64,000 nucleotides of DNA from an uncultured Methanomassiliicoccales archaeon (GTDB taxonomy: Archaea > Thermoplasmatota > Thermoplasmata > Methanomassiliicoccales > Methanomethylophilaceae), in NCBI GenBank assembly GCA_959597175.1, contig CAUFXM010000002.1:1-64000 (forward strand), given 5' to 3'. Shown piece by piece: positions 1 to 8,067 of this stretch (its first letter is position 1; each line of letters begins with the position of its first letter). The position numbers were made by a program, and so were the translations under genes. Below the pieces are notes generated by a model that did not search any database, was not told where the DNA came from, and saw only the letters and a list, made by a program, of their open reading frames with translations.

Positions 1-76
1 TTGGTTGTAGCAAACTCATATACACGGGCCACCGCTTAAATGCGGTCAGAATTTTACACATTTATCGAGCGTTCCA

Positions 77-706
77 TCATCGGTACTCGTCCATGTAGTT
101 CTGTACTGCCTCCACGAGCCGTCCGATGTGGATCCCGTCCACGAAGGAGTGGTGGGCCTGCACAGAGAACGGCATGACGATGCGCCCGTCCCTCTCATGA
201 TATCTCCCCCAGTCGAACATGGGCGTCACGTTGTTCCCGAACCCGGGGTTGGTGTGGGAGATGTGGGTGTAGCTGAGCCACGGTATTGGGGCGAACTGGA
301 AAACGTCGATCCCGGGAGCGCTCACGAAGTACTCCCTCTGCTCCCGGGCCGTCCTCGATGCCTCCTGGACGTACTCCCTCATGGAGTCCCTGAACGGTAC
401 GTTGACCATCTTGAACAGCTCCGTGTCACGATCCATGTAGGCGAAGGAGGTGTCTATCCTGTCGAACAGCACAACCCTCTCGCACATGAACCTGTAGCGG
501 AACTCCTCGATGTCGTTCGCGCACCGGGACACCAGCCAGATCATGGACATCGTGAACGAGTACCCCTCGCTGCGCACTATCTCCAGGAAGTTGGTTACGT
601 CCAGCTCCACGGTGATGCAGTACGAGGGTTCTACATAGTTCCTGAAAATCGCGCAGTGTTCCCTTCTGGGCCATGTGCTCTCATCTATCATCCTGTATGC
701 GTTCAT
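77..706 (-). CDS. CatA-like chloramphenicol acetyltransferase family protein
   Basis: The 209-residue protein matches the trimeric chloramphenicol acetyltransferase (CatA) family in length and layout. Near the C-terminus it has the catalytic motif HHSFVDG (HHxxxDG), whose second His is the general base that passes an acetyl group from acetyl-CoA to a hydroxyl acceptor. The real acceptor is unknown; in archaea such proteins need not confer drug resistance. It starts 40 bases after the DUF1634 gene with no clear TATA box between them, and GGGGAAGGG just before the ATG can serve as ribosome binding site. It is therefore probably the last gene of the TauE-DUF1634 operon. Family is well supported, substrate is not. 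Confidence 0.82.
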   Translation of the reverse strand: MNAYRMIDESTWPRREHCAIFRNYVEPSYCITVELDVTNFLEIVRSEGYSFTMSMIWLVSRCANDIEEFRYRFMCERVVLFDRIDTSFAYMDRDTELFKMVNVPFRDSMREYVQEASRTAREQREYFVSAPGIDVFQFAPIPWLSYTHISHTNPGFGNNVTPMFDWGRYHERDGRIVMPFSVQAHHSFVDGIHIGRLVEAVQNYMDEYR

Positions 707-746
707 CCCTTCCCCAGGATGTCATCGGCGTGGGGGTTGAAAACCG

Positions 747-1022
747 TCACCCTCTCAGGCTGATCAGGATGCCTATCGCGGTCACTACGAACAGCACCGC
801 CGCCACGCCCGCCCATCTCAGGTCCCTGTCGATGACCAGCACCGCGAAGGACACGATCACGCCCAGGAACGGGGAGATTATCAGCACCAGGACGCCGATG
901 TAGAGCAGCCAGTCCGACCCGTCGGCCATGTACAGCGCCAGCCCGGCGATCATGAGGACCACGCCGGCCACGATGCCCACCCTCAGCATGTTCGCCGTGG
1001 ACCTGTTCAGGTCGGGCCTCAT
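747..1022 (-). CDS. DUF1634 small membrane protein
   Basis: A 91-residue protein with three predicted membrane segments (about residues 13-31, 38-60 and 70-88) and a conserved RDLRWAG stretch before the last one, typical of DUF1634. It overlaps the end of the TauE/SafE gene by four bases (ATGA), so the two are translationally coupled. DUF1634 proteins are commonly encoded next to TauE/SafE permeases and are thought to be accessory subunits, although the biochemical role is unproven. The start is fixed by the overlap; a longer frame upstream is only a shadow of the permease gene. Confidence 0.8.
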   Translation of the reverse strand: MRPDLNRSTANMLRVGIVAGVVLMIAGLALYMADGSDWLLYIGVLVLIISPFLGVIVSFAVLVIDRDLRWAGVAAVLFVVTAIGILISLRG

Positions 1023-1894
1023 ATCACACCACCCGCCTGGAGCAGGACCAGCACCGCCATGACGAAGAGCACCACGGAGAAGTACTTCCTGAGGTGGCTG
1101 GATGGGATCCTCCTGGCGTAGTGCGCCCCCACGAGGGATCCGACGAACGCTCCGACGGCGACGCACGCGGCGCAGGGAAGGAGTGAGTCGATCCCGGCGT
1201 CCAGCATCAGCGACGGCATGGCGCTGTCCGTGAACGTGCCTGCGAAGAAGTAGGTGATGGCCCCCGAGAACGCGGTGATGCCGATCATGTAGCTGCTGGT
1301 GGAGCTGGCGGCCTTCATGGGCACGTGCATGTGGATGTTCATGAGCGGGACCTTGACAGCCCCGCCTCCGACGCCGGTCATGGACGAGAGCGCCCCTGCG
1401 ACCGTGCACAGGGCCATCCCGCTCGGCACGTTCTGGATCTCGTAGCGGACCCTCTCCCCGACGGACTCGTCGTTGTACTCGAACGTGTACGGGGTCTCCT
1501 CCCCCGTGGCCGGTTCCACGGTCCTCTCCGGGTTCACGATCATGCGGATGCCGCTGTAAATGATGATGATTGAGAACAGCACCATGAGGACCACGGAGTC
1601 CAGGTACGTGGCCAGTATCGCGCCGGCTATGGCGCCTATGCAAGTGGTTATCTCCAGCAGCAGCCCGAGCCTGACGTTGGACAGTCCGCGGTAGACGAGC
1701 ACGGTGGATGCGCCCACCGATCCAGCTATGATCCCGATGAGGCTGATCGCCACGGCGGCCGTCGGTTCCAGGCCGAAGACTAGCATGAGTATGGGGACGA
1801 AGATCACTCCGCCGCCAAGGCCGAACAGCGCGCCGAACAGCCCCGAGCAGAGGCCGAGCACCACGAGTCCGAGGAGGATGACGGCTATCTCCAT
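1019..1894 (-). CDS. TauE/SafE family sulfite/organosulfonate exporter-like permease
   Basis: Membrane protein of about 291 residues with eight or so hydrophobic segments and the glycine-rich family signature GALFGLGGGVIFVP in the first repeat, echoed by MTGVGGGAVKVPL in the second. TauE/SafE proteins export or import sulfite, sulfoacetate or other sulfur- and carbon-containing anions; the substrate here cannot be read from sequence. The start at 1894 is preferred to the in-frame ATG at 1954 because a GTTTAAAC TATA element lies 25 bases before it, which fits a leaderless transcript. DUF1634 and a CatA-like gene follow on the same strand. The neighbour on the other strand, AzgA, is divergently transcribed. 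Confidence 0.85.
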   Translation of the reverse strand: MEIAVILLGLVVLGLCSGLFGALFGLGGGVIFVPILMLVFGLEPTAAVAISLIGIIAGSVGASTVLVYRGLSNVRLGLLLEITTCIGAIAGAILATYLDSVVLMVLFSIIIIYSGIRMIVNPERTVEPATGEETPYTFEYNDESVGERVRYEIQNVPSGMALCTVAGALSSMTGVGGGAVKVPLMNIHMHVPMKAASSTSSYMIGITAFSGAITYFFAGTFTDSAMPSLMLDAGIDSLLPCAACVAVGAFVGSLVGAHYARRIPSSHLRKYFSVVLFVMAVLVLLQAGGVI

Positions 1895-1915
1895 GAGTGA
1901 CGGTATCTGGCTCCC

Positions 1916-1947
1916 GTTTAAACCTCTGTCGTAGGAACCAATTAAAA
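1916..1947. promoter_or_regulatory. Divergent TATA boxes for TauE operon and purine permease
   Basis: Two TATA-like elements lie between divergent genes: GTTTAAAC at 1916-1923 serves the minus-strand TauE gene and ATTAAAA at 1941-1947 serves the plus-strand permease. Each is centred about 25-26 bases from an in-frame ATG (1894 and 1970), the spacing expected when transcription begins at the start codon itself. This chooses the internal ATGs over the longer frames. Confidence 0.6.
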
Positions 1948-1969
1948 CGCTCATCGCGTGACGTCGGAC

Positions 1970-3286
1970 ATGGGCGTCTCGAGTACCCTGGACCGCTTCT
2001 TCGGCATCACCGAGCGCGGCTCCAGCATCAGCACCGAACTGAAGGGCGGGATCCTGATCTTCCTTTCGATGGCCTACATCATCGTGGTCAACCCGTCGAT
2101 GATGGCGCAGGCGGGGATGGATCAGGACGCATGCTACACAGCCACGATCGTAATGTCAATCATCGGGACGCTGCTGATGGCACTCTACGCCAAGTACCCG
2201 GTGGCCCAGGCGCCGCTGATGGGTGTCAACGCGTTCTTCACATACACCATCGTCCTCGGTCTCGGGTATTCGTGGCAGGAGGCGCTCGTCGCCGTGCTGA
2301 TCTCCGGCGTGGTGTTCTTCCTCATTGCCGTGAGCGGGGTGAGGAAGAGGGTCCTGGACCAGATACCGGCGGGCCTGAGGTACGGGATCACGGCCGGGAT
2401 CGGATGCTTCATCGTCTTCATCGGTCTCCAGAACGCCGGGATAATCACTGACGCCTCGACACTTGTGGGCCTCGGGGACTTCTCCCAGCCGTCCGTCCTG
2501 CTCGCCCTGTTCTGCATCGTCCTCACCCTCTTCCTCTACGCCCGCAAGGTGTCCGGGGCCATCTTCTTCGGGATGATCGTCACCGCCATCGTCGGCATGG
2601 CGTTCTCCATCATATCCATCCCCGACAGTCTCGTGTCGCTGCCGACCGCCCCCGAGTTCGGGGCGTTCATGGACGGGCTGTCCTCCGACCTGCTCACGGT
2701 GGACTTCCTGATGGTGGTCATCTCGCTGACATTCGTGCAGTTCTTCGACAGCACCGGGACGCTCATGGCCACCGGCGAGAGGGCGGGGATACTGGACAAG
2801 GACGGGAACGTACAGTGCGAGAGGGCGCTGCTCGCCGATTCGGCCACGTCCGTCATCAGCGGCGTGGTGGGCGCCACGCCGACCGGCTCGTTCGCGGAGT
2901 CCACAGTGGGCATAGAGGCAGGTGCGAGGACGGGGCTGGCATCCCTGACGGTGGCGCTCCTGTTCTGTCTGGCGCTGTTCGTCGGCCCGGTGTTCTCGGT
3001 CATCGACTACAGCTGCACCGTCGGGGCCATGCTCCTGGTGGGTGCGGCGATGATCACACAGCTCAAGGGCGTGAAGTGGGACGACTGGCCGGTGGCGGTG
3101 GCTGTGCTGGGGACCATCCTGATGATGGTGCTAACCTACTCCATCACGGACGGCATCGTCTTCGGCATCATATTCTACAGCATATGCATGATCGGCGCCG
3201 GCCGCTGGAAGGAGGTCAGTCCGATCATCTACGTGTTGGCGGTGATCTCGGTGCTGTACCTGGTCGTGGTCGTGGGGTCGCTGTGA
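1970..3286 (+). CDS. NCS2/AzgA-type purine (adenine/guanine/hypoxanthine) permease
   Basis: A 438-residue permease of the NCS2 nucleobase transporter superfamily, AzgA branch. It opens with the DRFFGI...STELKGGILIFLSMAYI signature, has the family motif MGVNAFFTY in the third membrane segment, a QFFDSTGTL segment in the eighth and about 13-14 membrane helices. It should import purine bases by proton symport for salvage. The ATG at 1970 is chosen over a GTG at 1958 because the ATTAAAA TATA box is 26 bases upstream, which suggests a leaderless message. No purine salvage enzyme is adjacent, so the exact base transported is inferred from the family only. Confidence 0.87.
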   Translation: MGVSSTLDRFFGITERGSSISTELKGGILIFLSMAYIIVVNPSMMAQAGMDQDACYTATIVMSIIGTLLMALYAKYPVAQAPLMGVNAFFTYTIVLGLGYSWQEALVAVLISGVVFFLIAVSGVRKRVLDQIPAGLRYGITAGIGCFIVFIGLQNAGIITDASTLVGLGDFSQPSVLLALFCIVLTLFLYARKVSGAIFFGMIVTAIVGMAFSIISIPDSLVSLPTAPEFGAFMDGLSSDLLTVDFLMVVISLTFVQFFDSTGTLMATGERAGILDKDGNVQCERALLADSATSVISGVVGATPTGSFAESTVGIEAGARTGLASLTVALLFCLALFVGPVFSVIDYSCTVGAMLLVGAAMITQLKGVKWDDWPVAVAVLGTILMMVLTYSITDGIVFGIIFYSICMIGAGRWKEVSPIIYVLAVISVLYLVVVVGSL

Positions 3287-3322
3287 CGTCATCATTATAA
3301 GAGCCGAGCCCATCGTCGTGGC

Positions 3323-4159
3323 GTGTCGATTCTGCTCGTGAGATACTCGGAGATAGGCCTGAAGAGCGCACCGGTCCGCAGGAGGTTCGAGAACCAGCTC
3401 AAGGACAACATCCTGACAATGCTGGCGGAGGACGGGGTTGAGGCCCTGGTCACCAAGAACGGGGCCAGGTACTACATCGAGGCCACCGACCCGGACGCCG
3501 CCGTGGCATCCGTCCGCAGGGTGTTCGGGGTGGGTTCCATCTCGGTCGCGGAGGAGTGCGCCTCATCCAGGCTGGAGGACGTCTGCGCCAAGGCCGCCGA
3601 GTACTCCAGGTCAAGGATATCCGCCGGGCAGAGCTTCGCCGTGAAGGCCCGCAGGGAGGGATCCCAGGGATACACGAGCATGGACGTGGGCAGGGAGGCA
3701 GGCTCCGCCATATTCATCGCCAACGAGGACAAGGGTGTGAAGGTGGATCTCACCGATCCGGACGTGGTCTTCTACGTGGAGGTGCGCGAGAACAGGGCCT
3801 TCGTGTTCGGCGAGTACGTCAGGTGCCACGCGGGGCTCCCGGTGGGGAGCCAGGGAAAGGTTCTGGCCAGGGTGGACGACGACCGCGGCATGGTGGCCGC
3901 CTGGCTCATGATGAAGCGCGGATGCAGGCTCACGGTGTCCGGCGATCCCGGGAGGATAGCGTTGCTCCGCAGGTACGACCCGCTCCTGAAGGAGGGCGAC
4001 GGGAACCCCCACGCCCTCGGGTACGTGCTGGGGACGTCCCTGGACGGCCTCGACGGGGTGGACGTGACGCGGTACGACATGCCCGTCTACTTCCCGACGA
4101 TAGGCATGACGGACGCCGAGGTGGAGGATGTCGCGGCGACTATCCGCGCCGGGATGTGA
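3323..4159 (+). CDS. ThiI-like THUMP protein with degenerate PP-loop
   Basis: The 278-residue protein aligns with the N-terminal ferredoxin-like and THUMP domains of ThiI (tRNA 4-thiouridine synthetase): VRYSEIGLKS at the N-terminus, RRVFGVGS at the end of the first domain, and FAVKARREG through GLPVGSQGKVL for THUMP. In ThiI the following strand carries the ATP-binding PP-loop SGGxDS; here residues 185-190 read DDDRGM, although the following helix AAWLMMKRG is kept. The remaining adenylation domain is short and no rhodanese domain is present. It probably binds tRNA but cannot adenylate U8 in the normal way. The GTG start sits 25 bases after a TTATAAG element, consistent with a leaderless transcript. 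Fold is confident, function is not. Confidence 0.75.
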   Translation: MSILLVRYSEIGLKSAPVRRRFENQLKDNILTMLAEDGVEALVTKNGARYYIEATDPDAAVASVRRVFGVGSISVAEECASSRLEDVCAKAAEYSRSRISAGQSFAVKARREGSQGYTSMDVGREAGSAIFIANEDKGVKVDLTDPDVVFYVEVRENRAFVFGEYVRCHAGLPVGSQGKVLARVDDDRGMVAAWLMMKRGCRLTVSGDPGRIALLRRYDPLLKEGDGNPHALGYVLGTSLDGLDGVDVTRYDMPVYFPTIGMTDAEVEDVAATIRAGM

Positions 4160-4163
4160 CGCC

Positions 4164-4225
4164 GGAATCCCGAAAGTTTCTACCCCGGAATCACGAAAGT
4201 TTCTACCCCGGAATCCCGAAAGTTT
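4164..4225 (+). repeat. 23-bp tandem repeat (about 2.7 copies) before the AAA gene
   Basis: Units start at 4164, 4187 and 4210. The first two are 23 bases long and differ at one position; the third is cut off after 16 bases by a T-run. Each contains GGAATCCCGAAAGTTTC or a one-base variant. The array fills the whole gap between the ThiI-like gene and the AAA/DUF4143 gene and ends about 28 bases before the chosen ATG. No ordinary TATA box is visible there. It may be a protein-binding array controlling the ATPase gene. Confidence 0.8.
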
Positions 4226-4252
4226 TTGTCTGTTGAATGTCTATGCTGGGTC

Positions 4253-5593
4253 ATGCCCTCGGAGTATGCCCCCCGCATCATAGACAAAATCCTGGAATCA
4301 GAGCTAAAGATCTCAGGAGCAGTCATTGTGGATGGCCCTCGCTGGTGTGGCAAGACCCGCACATCCGAGGAGCATTGCAGGAGTGCTTTCTACATCAAGG
4401 GGGCGTCTCAAATCAGCATGCTGAAGATCGCAATCGCGTCGAACCCCGATTTCATCCTCCAGGGGGATACGCCACGGCTGATCGACGAGTGGCAGAATCT
4501 CCCTGAGCTGTGGGACCTTCTGAAGTTCGAGGTCGATCACCGCCCGGAACAGGGGCAGTTTCTGCTCACAGGATCATCGAAGCCTCCCGAAGGCTCGGCA
4601 GTGCATTCCGGGGCCGGGCGCATATCGACCGTAAGCATGAGGACGATGAGCCTTTTCGAGTCTGGCGAGTCCAATGGCACGGTCTCCCTCAGGGGACTTT
4701 TCGACGGGGGATCGGTGGGGGCCGTCTCCGACCTAACCCTGGATGGAATCGCCTATGCGATTGTGCGCGGAGGGTGGCCGATCGCCGTGCTGGGGGATCC
4801 GGAGTCGGCATCGAAGTACGTGAGGCGTTACATCGAGTCCATAGTCAAACGTGACATGTCGGGCATCCTTTACGGCGAGATCCCCGATGATGACGATTCT
4901 TCCGAATACGACCATGAGGGCAAAGACAAGTCGGGTTCCAAGAAGCGCAGGCTCAACGCCATAAAGGTGACGAAGAGGCTCATAGCATCCATAGCGAGGA
5001 ACCAGGGCATGACCACTCCTGTGACCACTCTCCTGAAGGATGTCAACGCCCAGGGCAAGATAGTCTCGGAGCCCACTCTCAGGAAGCACATATACGCTCT
5101 GGAAAGCCTGTTCATACTCGACAATGTGGAGGCCTGGAATCCACATCTGAGATCCAGGACGGCCCTGGTGTCGACGCCGAAATGGTATTTCACGGATCCA
5201 TCCATCGCGGCGGATGCGCTCGGTAGCAGCGAGTTCCGCATGCTCAACGAAAGGGAGAGCATGGGCTTCCTGTTCGAATCCCTATGTCTGAGGGACATCA
5301 GGGTCTACTCGCAGGTCCTGGAAGGGGAGGTGAAATACATCCGCACCGAGGATAGTTTCGAAGTGGATTTCATCGTGGAGTTGCACGACGGGCGCTGGGG
5401 CGCGTTCGAGGTGAAGCTGGGGTCCGACGACTTCGACAAGGGCGCCGCCAACCTCCTGAAGCTCCGTGATTCCGTCATCGACCGGAGCAGGATGGGGGAC
5501 CCATCGTTCCTCGCCATACTGACCGCGATGCCCATCGGCTACACGAGACCTGACGGTGTCCACATCGTGCCGATCGGATGTCTGAGGGATTGA
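4253..5593 (+). CDS. AAA ATPase with C-terminal DUF4143 (PD-(D/E)XK-like) domain
   Basis: This 446-residue protein has an N-terminal AAA_14 domain with Walker A (GPRWCGKT, about residues 29-36) and Walker B (LIDEWQNLPELWD), a middle winged-helix region and a C-terminal DUF4143 domain. The last domain holds a nuclease-like pattern, EVDF followed by AFEVKLG. A charged linker (DDDDSSEYDHEGKDK) interrupts the middle region. Such ATPases are abundant in gut methanogens and bacteria, but their role (DNA maintenance, defence or regulation) is not settled. The ATG at 4253 is preferred over a TTG at 4226, which would add nine residues unlike family N-termini. The upstream tandem repeat is the only visible control element. 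Confidence 0.82.
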   Translation: MPSEYAPRIIDKILESELKISGAVIVDGPRWCGKTRTSEEHCRSAFYIKGASQISMLKIAIASNPDFILQGDTPRLIDEWQNLPELWDLLKFEVDHRPEQGQFLLTGSSKPPEGSAVHSGAGRISTVSMRTMSLFESGESNGTVSLRGLFDGGSVGAVSDLTLDGIAYAIVRGGWPIAVLGDPESASKYVRRYIESIVKRDMSGILYGEIPDDDDSSEYDHEGKDKSGSKKRRLNAIKVTKRLIASIARNQGMTTPVTTLLKDVNAQGKIVSEPTLRKHIYALESLFILDNVEAWNPHLRSRTALVSTPKWYFTDPSIAADALGSSEFRMLNERESMGFLFESLCLRDIRVYSQVLEGEVKYIRTEDSFEVDFIVELHDGRWGAFEVKLGSDDFDKGAANLLKLRDSVIDRSRMGDPSFLAILTAMPIGYTRPDGVHIVPIGCLRD

Positions 5594-5596
5594 TGT

Positions 5597-5626
5597 AAAA
5601 AAAATCCCCGCCCCATGAGGGACGGG
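5597..5626 (-). terminator. Terminator of rpl15e
   Basis: Read on the minus strand, just after the L15e stop codon, CCCGTCCC and GGGGCGGG pair around a TCAT loop (plus-strand 5607-5626). They are followed by eight T residues (plus-strand A-run 5597-5604). It also separates the convergent AAA/DUF4143 gene. Confidence 0.7.
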
Positions 5627-5653
5627 TAAGGGGTTTTCAGCCTACAGCTGAGA

Positions 5654-6277
5654 TCACTTGATCCTTCTCTGGTTGGCCCTGACCGAAGGCCTGGCCTTCT
5701 CGGCACCCTTGCCGGTGTGCCTCATTCCGCGGCCCTTCTGGCCGGCGGAGGTCTTTCCGCGGTAGACGCGGTTCTTGTGGGCGTCGTCGCAGATCCAGTT
5801 AATCTTGGGGTCGGCCTTGATGACGGGGTGCGCGGGGTCCACGAGGATGACCTCGTACCACTCCTGCTGTCCGTCGGCTCCGACCCAGTAGGAGTTCAGG
5901 ACCTCGAGGTTGGGGTACCTCTTGGCGGTCCTCTCCTCGGCCATCCTCTGGAGGGACTTGCCGACCGTGATCTGGTTGATTCCCTTCCTCTTGGCCCTCC
6001 TACCGGTGACGATGGCCCTCTTCTGGAAGGATCCCTTCCTGACCCTCGCCCTGACGACGACGTAGCCCTGCTTGGCCTTGTATCCGAGGGCCCTTGCCCT
6101 GTCGAGGCGGGTGGGCCTCTCGATGCGGCAGAAGTTCTCCTCCTTCCTCCATTTGATCCTGCGCTCGTAGTTGAGCTCCTTCACGTAGGATTTGGAGGGT
6201 ACGTTCCAAGCGTCGGCGATGTAGCTGTACATGCTCTTCCCGTTGACCGGGCGTGTCTCCTGAGTCTCTTCGCTCAT
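5654..6277 (-). CDS. rpl15e: 50S ribosomal protein L15e
   Basis: A 207-residue match to the archaeal/eukaryotic large-subunit protein L15e, with the hallmark stretches [24 protein letters not shown], and the C-terminal [16 protein letters not shown]...RANQRRIK. L15e is an early-assembling structural protein of the large subunit. The ATG at 6277 is preferred over 6310 because AAGGTGAT sits just upstream as Shine-Dalgarno and homologues begin close to this point. The transcript likely starts from the minus-strand reading of the TTTAAA element at 6363-6370, giving a leader of some 60 bases. A hairpin with T-run follows the gene. Confidence 0.96.
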   Translation of the reverse strand: MSEETQETRPVNGKSMYSYIADAWNVPSKSYVKELNYERRIKWRKEENFCRIERPTRLDRARALGYKAKQGYVVVRARVRKGSFQKRAIVTGRRAKRKGINQITVGKSLQRMAEERTAKRYPNLEVLNSYWVGADGQQEWYEVILVDPAHPVIKADPKINWICDDAHKNRVYRGKTSAGQKGRGMRHTGKGAEKARPSVRANQRRIK

Positions 6278-6362
6278 TTGTATCACCTTTACGGATTCAC
6301 CTTGCGGCACATTTCCGTTCGCGGGACTAACCGTCCCACGGGATGGCGGAGTCCTAATCCGT

Positions 6363-6370
6363 ATTTAAAT
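6363..6370. promoter_or_regulatory. Palindromic TATA element between rpl15e and bud32
   Basis: ATTTAAAT reads the same on both strands and lies between two divergent genes, 93 bases from the L15e start and 53 from the Bud32 start. It can act as TATA box in either or both directions; the direction it mainly serves cannot be told from sequence. Confidence 0.45.
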
Positions 6371-6422
6371 GGTTCTCTGACCATCCCGACACCCATATCT
6401 ACGCATCCGGGGATTCCCCGGC

Positions 6423-7040
6423 ATGGACGAGGGGAGCGCGAAGGGTGCCGAGGCGGTCATAACATCCGTGGAGTTCCTGGGCAGGGATGCGGTGGTCAAG
6501 AGCAGGCCGCCCAAGACCTACAGGCTGCCGGAGCTTGACGCGCACATAAGATCCTCGCGCACCCGCAACGAGGCCCGCATCATGCATGAGGCCCGCCAGG
6601 CCGGCGTCAGGACCCCGTGCATCTACGACATCGACCTCAGGGAGTGCACCATCACGATGGAGCGCATCCGCGGGAGGATGGTGAAGGACGTCCTGGACTC
6701 GGACCCGTCGTCCGCGCCAGGGGTCTGCAGGGCGATCGGGGAGACCGTGGCCAGGCTCCATTCGGCCCGCATCTGCCACGGGGACCTGACGACGTCCAAC
6801 ATGATCCTCACGGATTCCGGGGACATCTGCCTGATAGACATGTCCATGGGATGCACCCGTGCCGAGACAGAGGACATCGGCGTCGACCTCAGGCTCCTGG
6901 AGAGGGCGTTCACATCCGCCCACACGGACCTCGGGGACGCATTCGATGGGCTGATGGAATCGTACTACTCGCTCATCCCGGATGCGAAGGCGGTCAGACG
7001 CAAGGTCGAGGAGATTAGGAACAGGGGCAGGTACACATGA
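6423..7040 (+). CDS. bud32: KEOPS-associated atypical kinase Bud32
   Basis: A 205-residue small atypical kinase of the piD261/Bud32 family. Bud32 is the ATPase/kinase subunit of KEOPS, the complex that makes N6-threonylcarbamoyladenosine at position 37 of ANN-decoding tRNAs. Visible motifs are the lysine-containing AVVKSRPPKTYR, ARIMHEARQAGVRTP around the helix C Glu, and HGDLTTSNMI as catalytic loop. The metal-binding segment reads LIDMSMG where most family members have IDFGLG; the Asp is kept. It ends in EEIRNRGRYT, close to the usual short basic tail. It overlaps the ITPase gene by four bases (ATGA). Kae1 is often fused to Bud32 in archaea; here Bud32 stands alone. Confidence 0.92.
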   Translation: MDEGSAKGAEAVITSVEFLGRDAVVKSRPPKTYRLPELDAHIRSSRTRNEARIMHEARQAGVRTPCIYDIDLRECTITMERIRGRMVKDVLDSDPSSAPGVCRAIGETVARLHSARICHGDLTTSNMILTDSGDICLIDMSMGCTRAETEDIGVDLRLLERAFTSAHTDLGDAFDGLMESYYSLIPDAKAVRRKVEEIRNRGRYT

Positions 7041-7597
7041 TGCTGAAGGTCATAACATCCAATCCGGGGAAGGTCGCAGAGTACGCCAGGGAGTTCTCCG
7101 AGCTGGGGATCGGCATGGAGCATCTCAGGCTGCCGTACGACGAGGTCCAGACCACGGACCTCGAGGAGGTGGTCTCCAAGGGCATGGATGCCATAGTCGC
7201 CCAGGGGGTGAGGGACTTCATCATCGACGACTCGGGTCTGTTCGTGGACGCGTTGAAGGGGTTCCCCGGAGTGTGGTCCGCGTATGCGCAGAAGACCATC
7301 GGGAACCGCGGCATACTCAGGCTCATGGAGGGCGTGGAGGACCGCGGAGCGGAGTTCCGCTGCTGCATAGGTTGCGACATAGGCGGCCAGCGCATCATCG
7401 TCACCGGCGTCTGCCGCGGAGTCATCACCGACTCGGAGAGGGGCGACGGAGGCTTCGGCTTCGACCCGATATTCTCGCATGACGGCGCATGCACGTTCGC
7501 GGAGGTCCCCATGGACGAGAAGAACTCCGTTTCCCACAGGGGCAACGCGGTCAGGCTTCTGATCGACGAGATGAGGGGACGTGGCATTGTCGGATGA
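7037..7597 (+). CDS. XTP/dITP pyrophosphatase (HAM1/RdgB family)
   Basis: The 186-residue enzyme hydrolyses dITP, ITP and XTP to monophosphates and pyrophosphate, keeping deaminated purines out of nucleic acids. Family motifs are all present: TSNPGKVAEY at the N-terminus, IIDDSGLFVDAL, GGFGFDPIF and SVSHRGNAVR. Length matches the family. Its start overlaps the Bud32 stop (ATGA), so the two genes are translationally coupled, an arrangement seen in many archaea. Confidence 0.95.
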   Translation: MMLKVITSNPGKVAEYAREFSELGIGMEHLRLPYDEVQTTDLEEVVSKGMDAIVAQGVRDFIIDDSGLFVDALKGFPGVWSAYAQKTIGNRGILRLMEGVEDRGAEFRCCIGCDIGGQRIIVTGVCRGVITDSERGDGGFGFDPIFSHDGACTFAEVPMDEKNSVSHRGNAVRLLIDEMRGRGIVG

Positions 7598-7650
7598 CGG
7601 GGGAGGGTCGCCCCTCCGCCCGGTCATCGGAAGAACGGGTGGAACCGGTT

Positions 7651-8022
7651 TCAGAGGATGTCCGAGAAGGGCGGGTTGCTGAACAGGATGCAGATACCCA
7701 GGGCCAGCATCAGGAACAGCAAGTAGTTGCCCAGCATGGACTTCATCTCGAGCATGTCGACCCTGAACTTCAGGAGCCCGAGTATCTTGGTGAGCAGGGC
7801 GCACACCGCGAAAGAGATGATCGTGGCAAGCCACCACATGTCCGAATGGTTGCATATGACGGCACCGATGATCCCGACAACCACGGCGAGCACGGTCACG
7901 ACCATGAACACCTTGGTCATGTAGATGTCCTTCAGGATGAACTCCCTCTCGTTGAACTCGGTGGGAGTGAACTCGTATTCCTCCTGAGGCTCCTCGACTA
8001 TCCGCCTCTTCTTCTTTGCCAT
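7651..8022 (-). CDS. Conserved-looking membrane protein, function unknown
   Basis: A 123-residue protein not recognised as a named family. A basic N-terminus (MAKKKRR) and a charged cytoplasmic stretch precede three hydrophobic segments at about residues 36-57, 62-84 and 96-114. The short connection between the second and third carries KFRVDMLEMKS. A TTTTTAAATA element is centred about 24 bases before the ATG, so the message is probably leaderless and the gene monocistronic. It lies between the convergent ITPase gene and the pgk operon end, which says nothing about its role. Confidence 0.7.
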   Translation of the reverse strand: MAKKKRRIVEEPQEEYEFTPTEFNEREFILKDIYMTKVFMVVTVLAVVVGIIGAVICNHSDMWWLATIISFAVCALLTKILGLLKFRVDMLEMKSMLGNYLLFLMLALGICILFSNPPFSDIL

Positions 8023-8067
8023 CGCAACCGCATCCTGATTGTATTTAAAAAGGTTACTTGTTTCCCC

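Noticed and set aside
77..706. Calling the CatA-like gene an antibiotic resistance gene.
   Set aside because: The family is clear, but it sits in an operon with a TauE permease, and many CatA-like archaeal proteins have other acceptors.
6323..6337. GGGAC...GTCCC in the L15e leader as an autoregulatory hairpin.
   Set aside because: A five-base stem is too short to support in a GC-rich sequence, and no ribosomal-protein binding site is recognisable.
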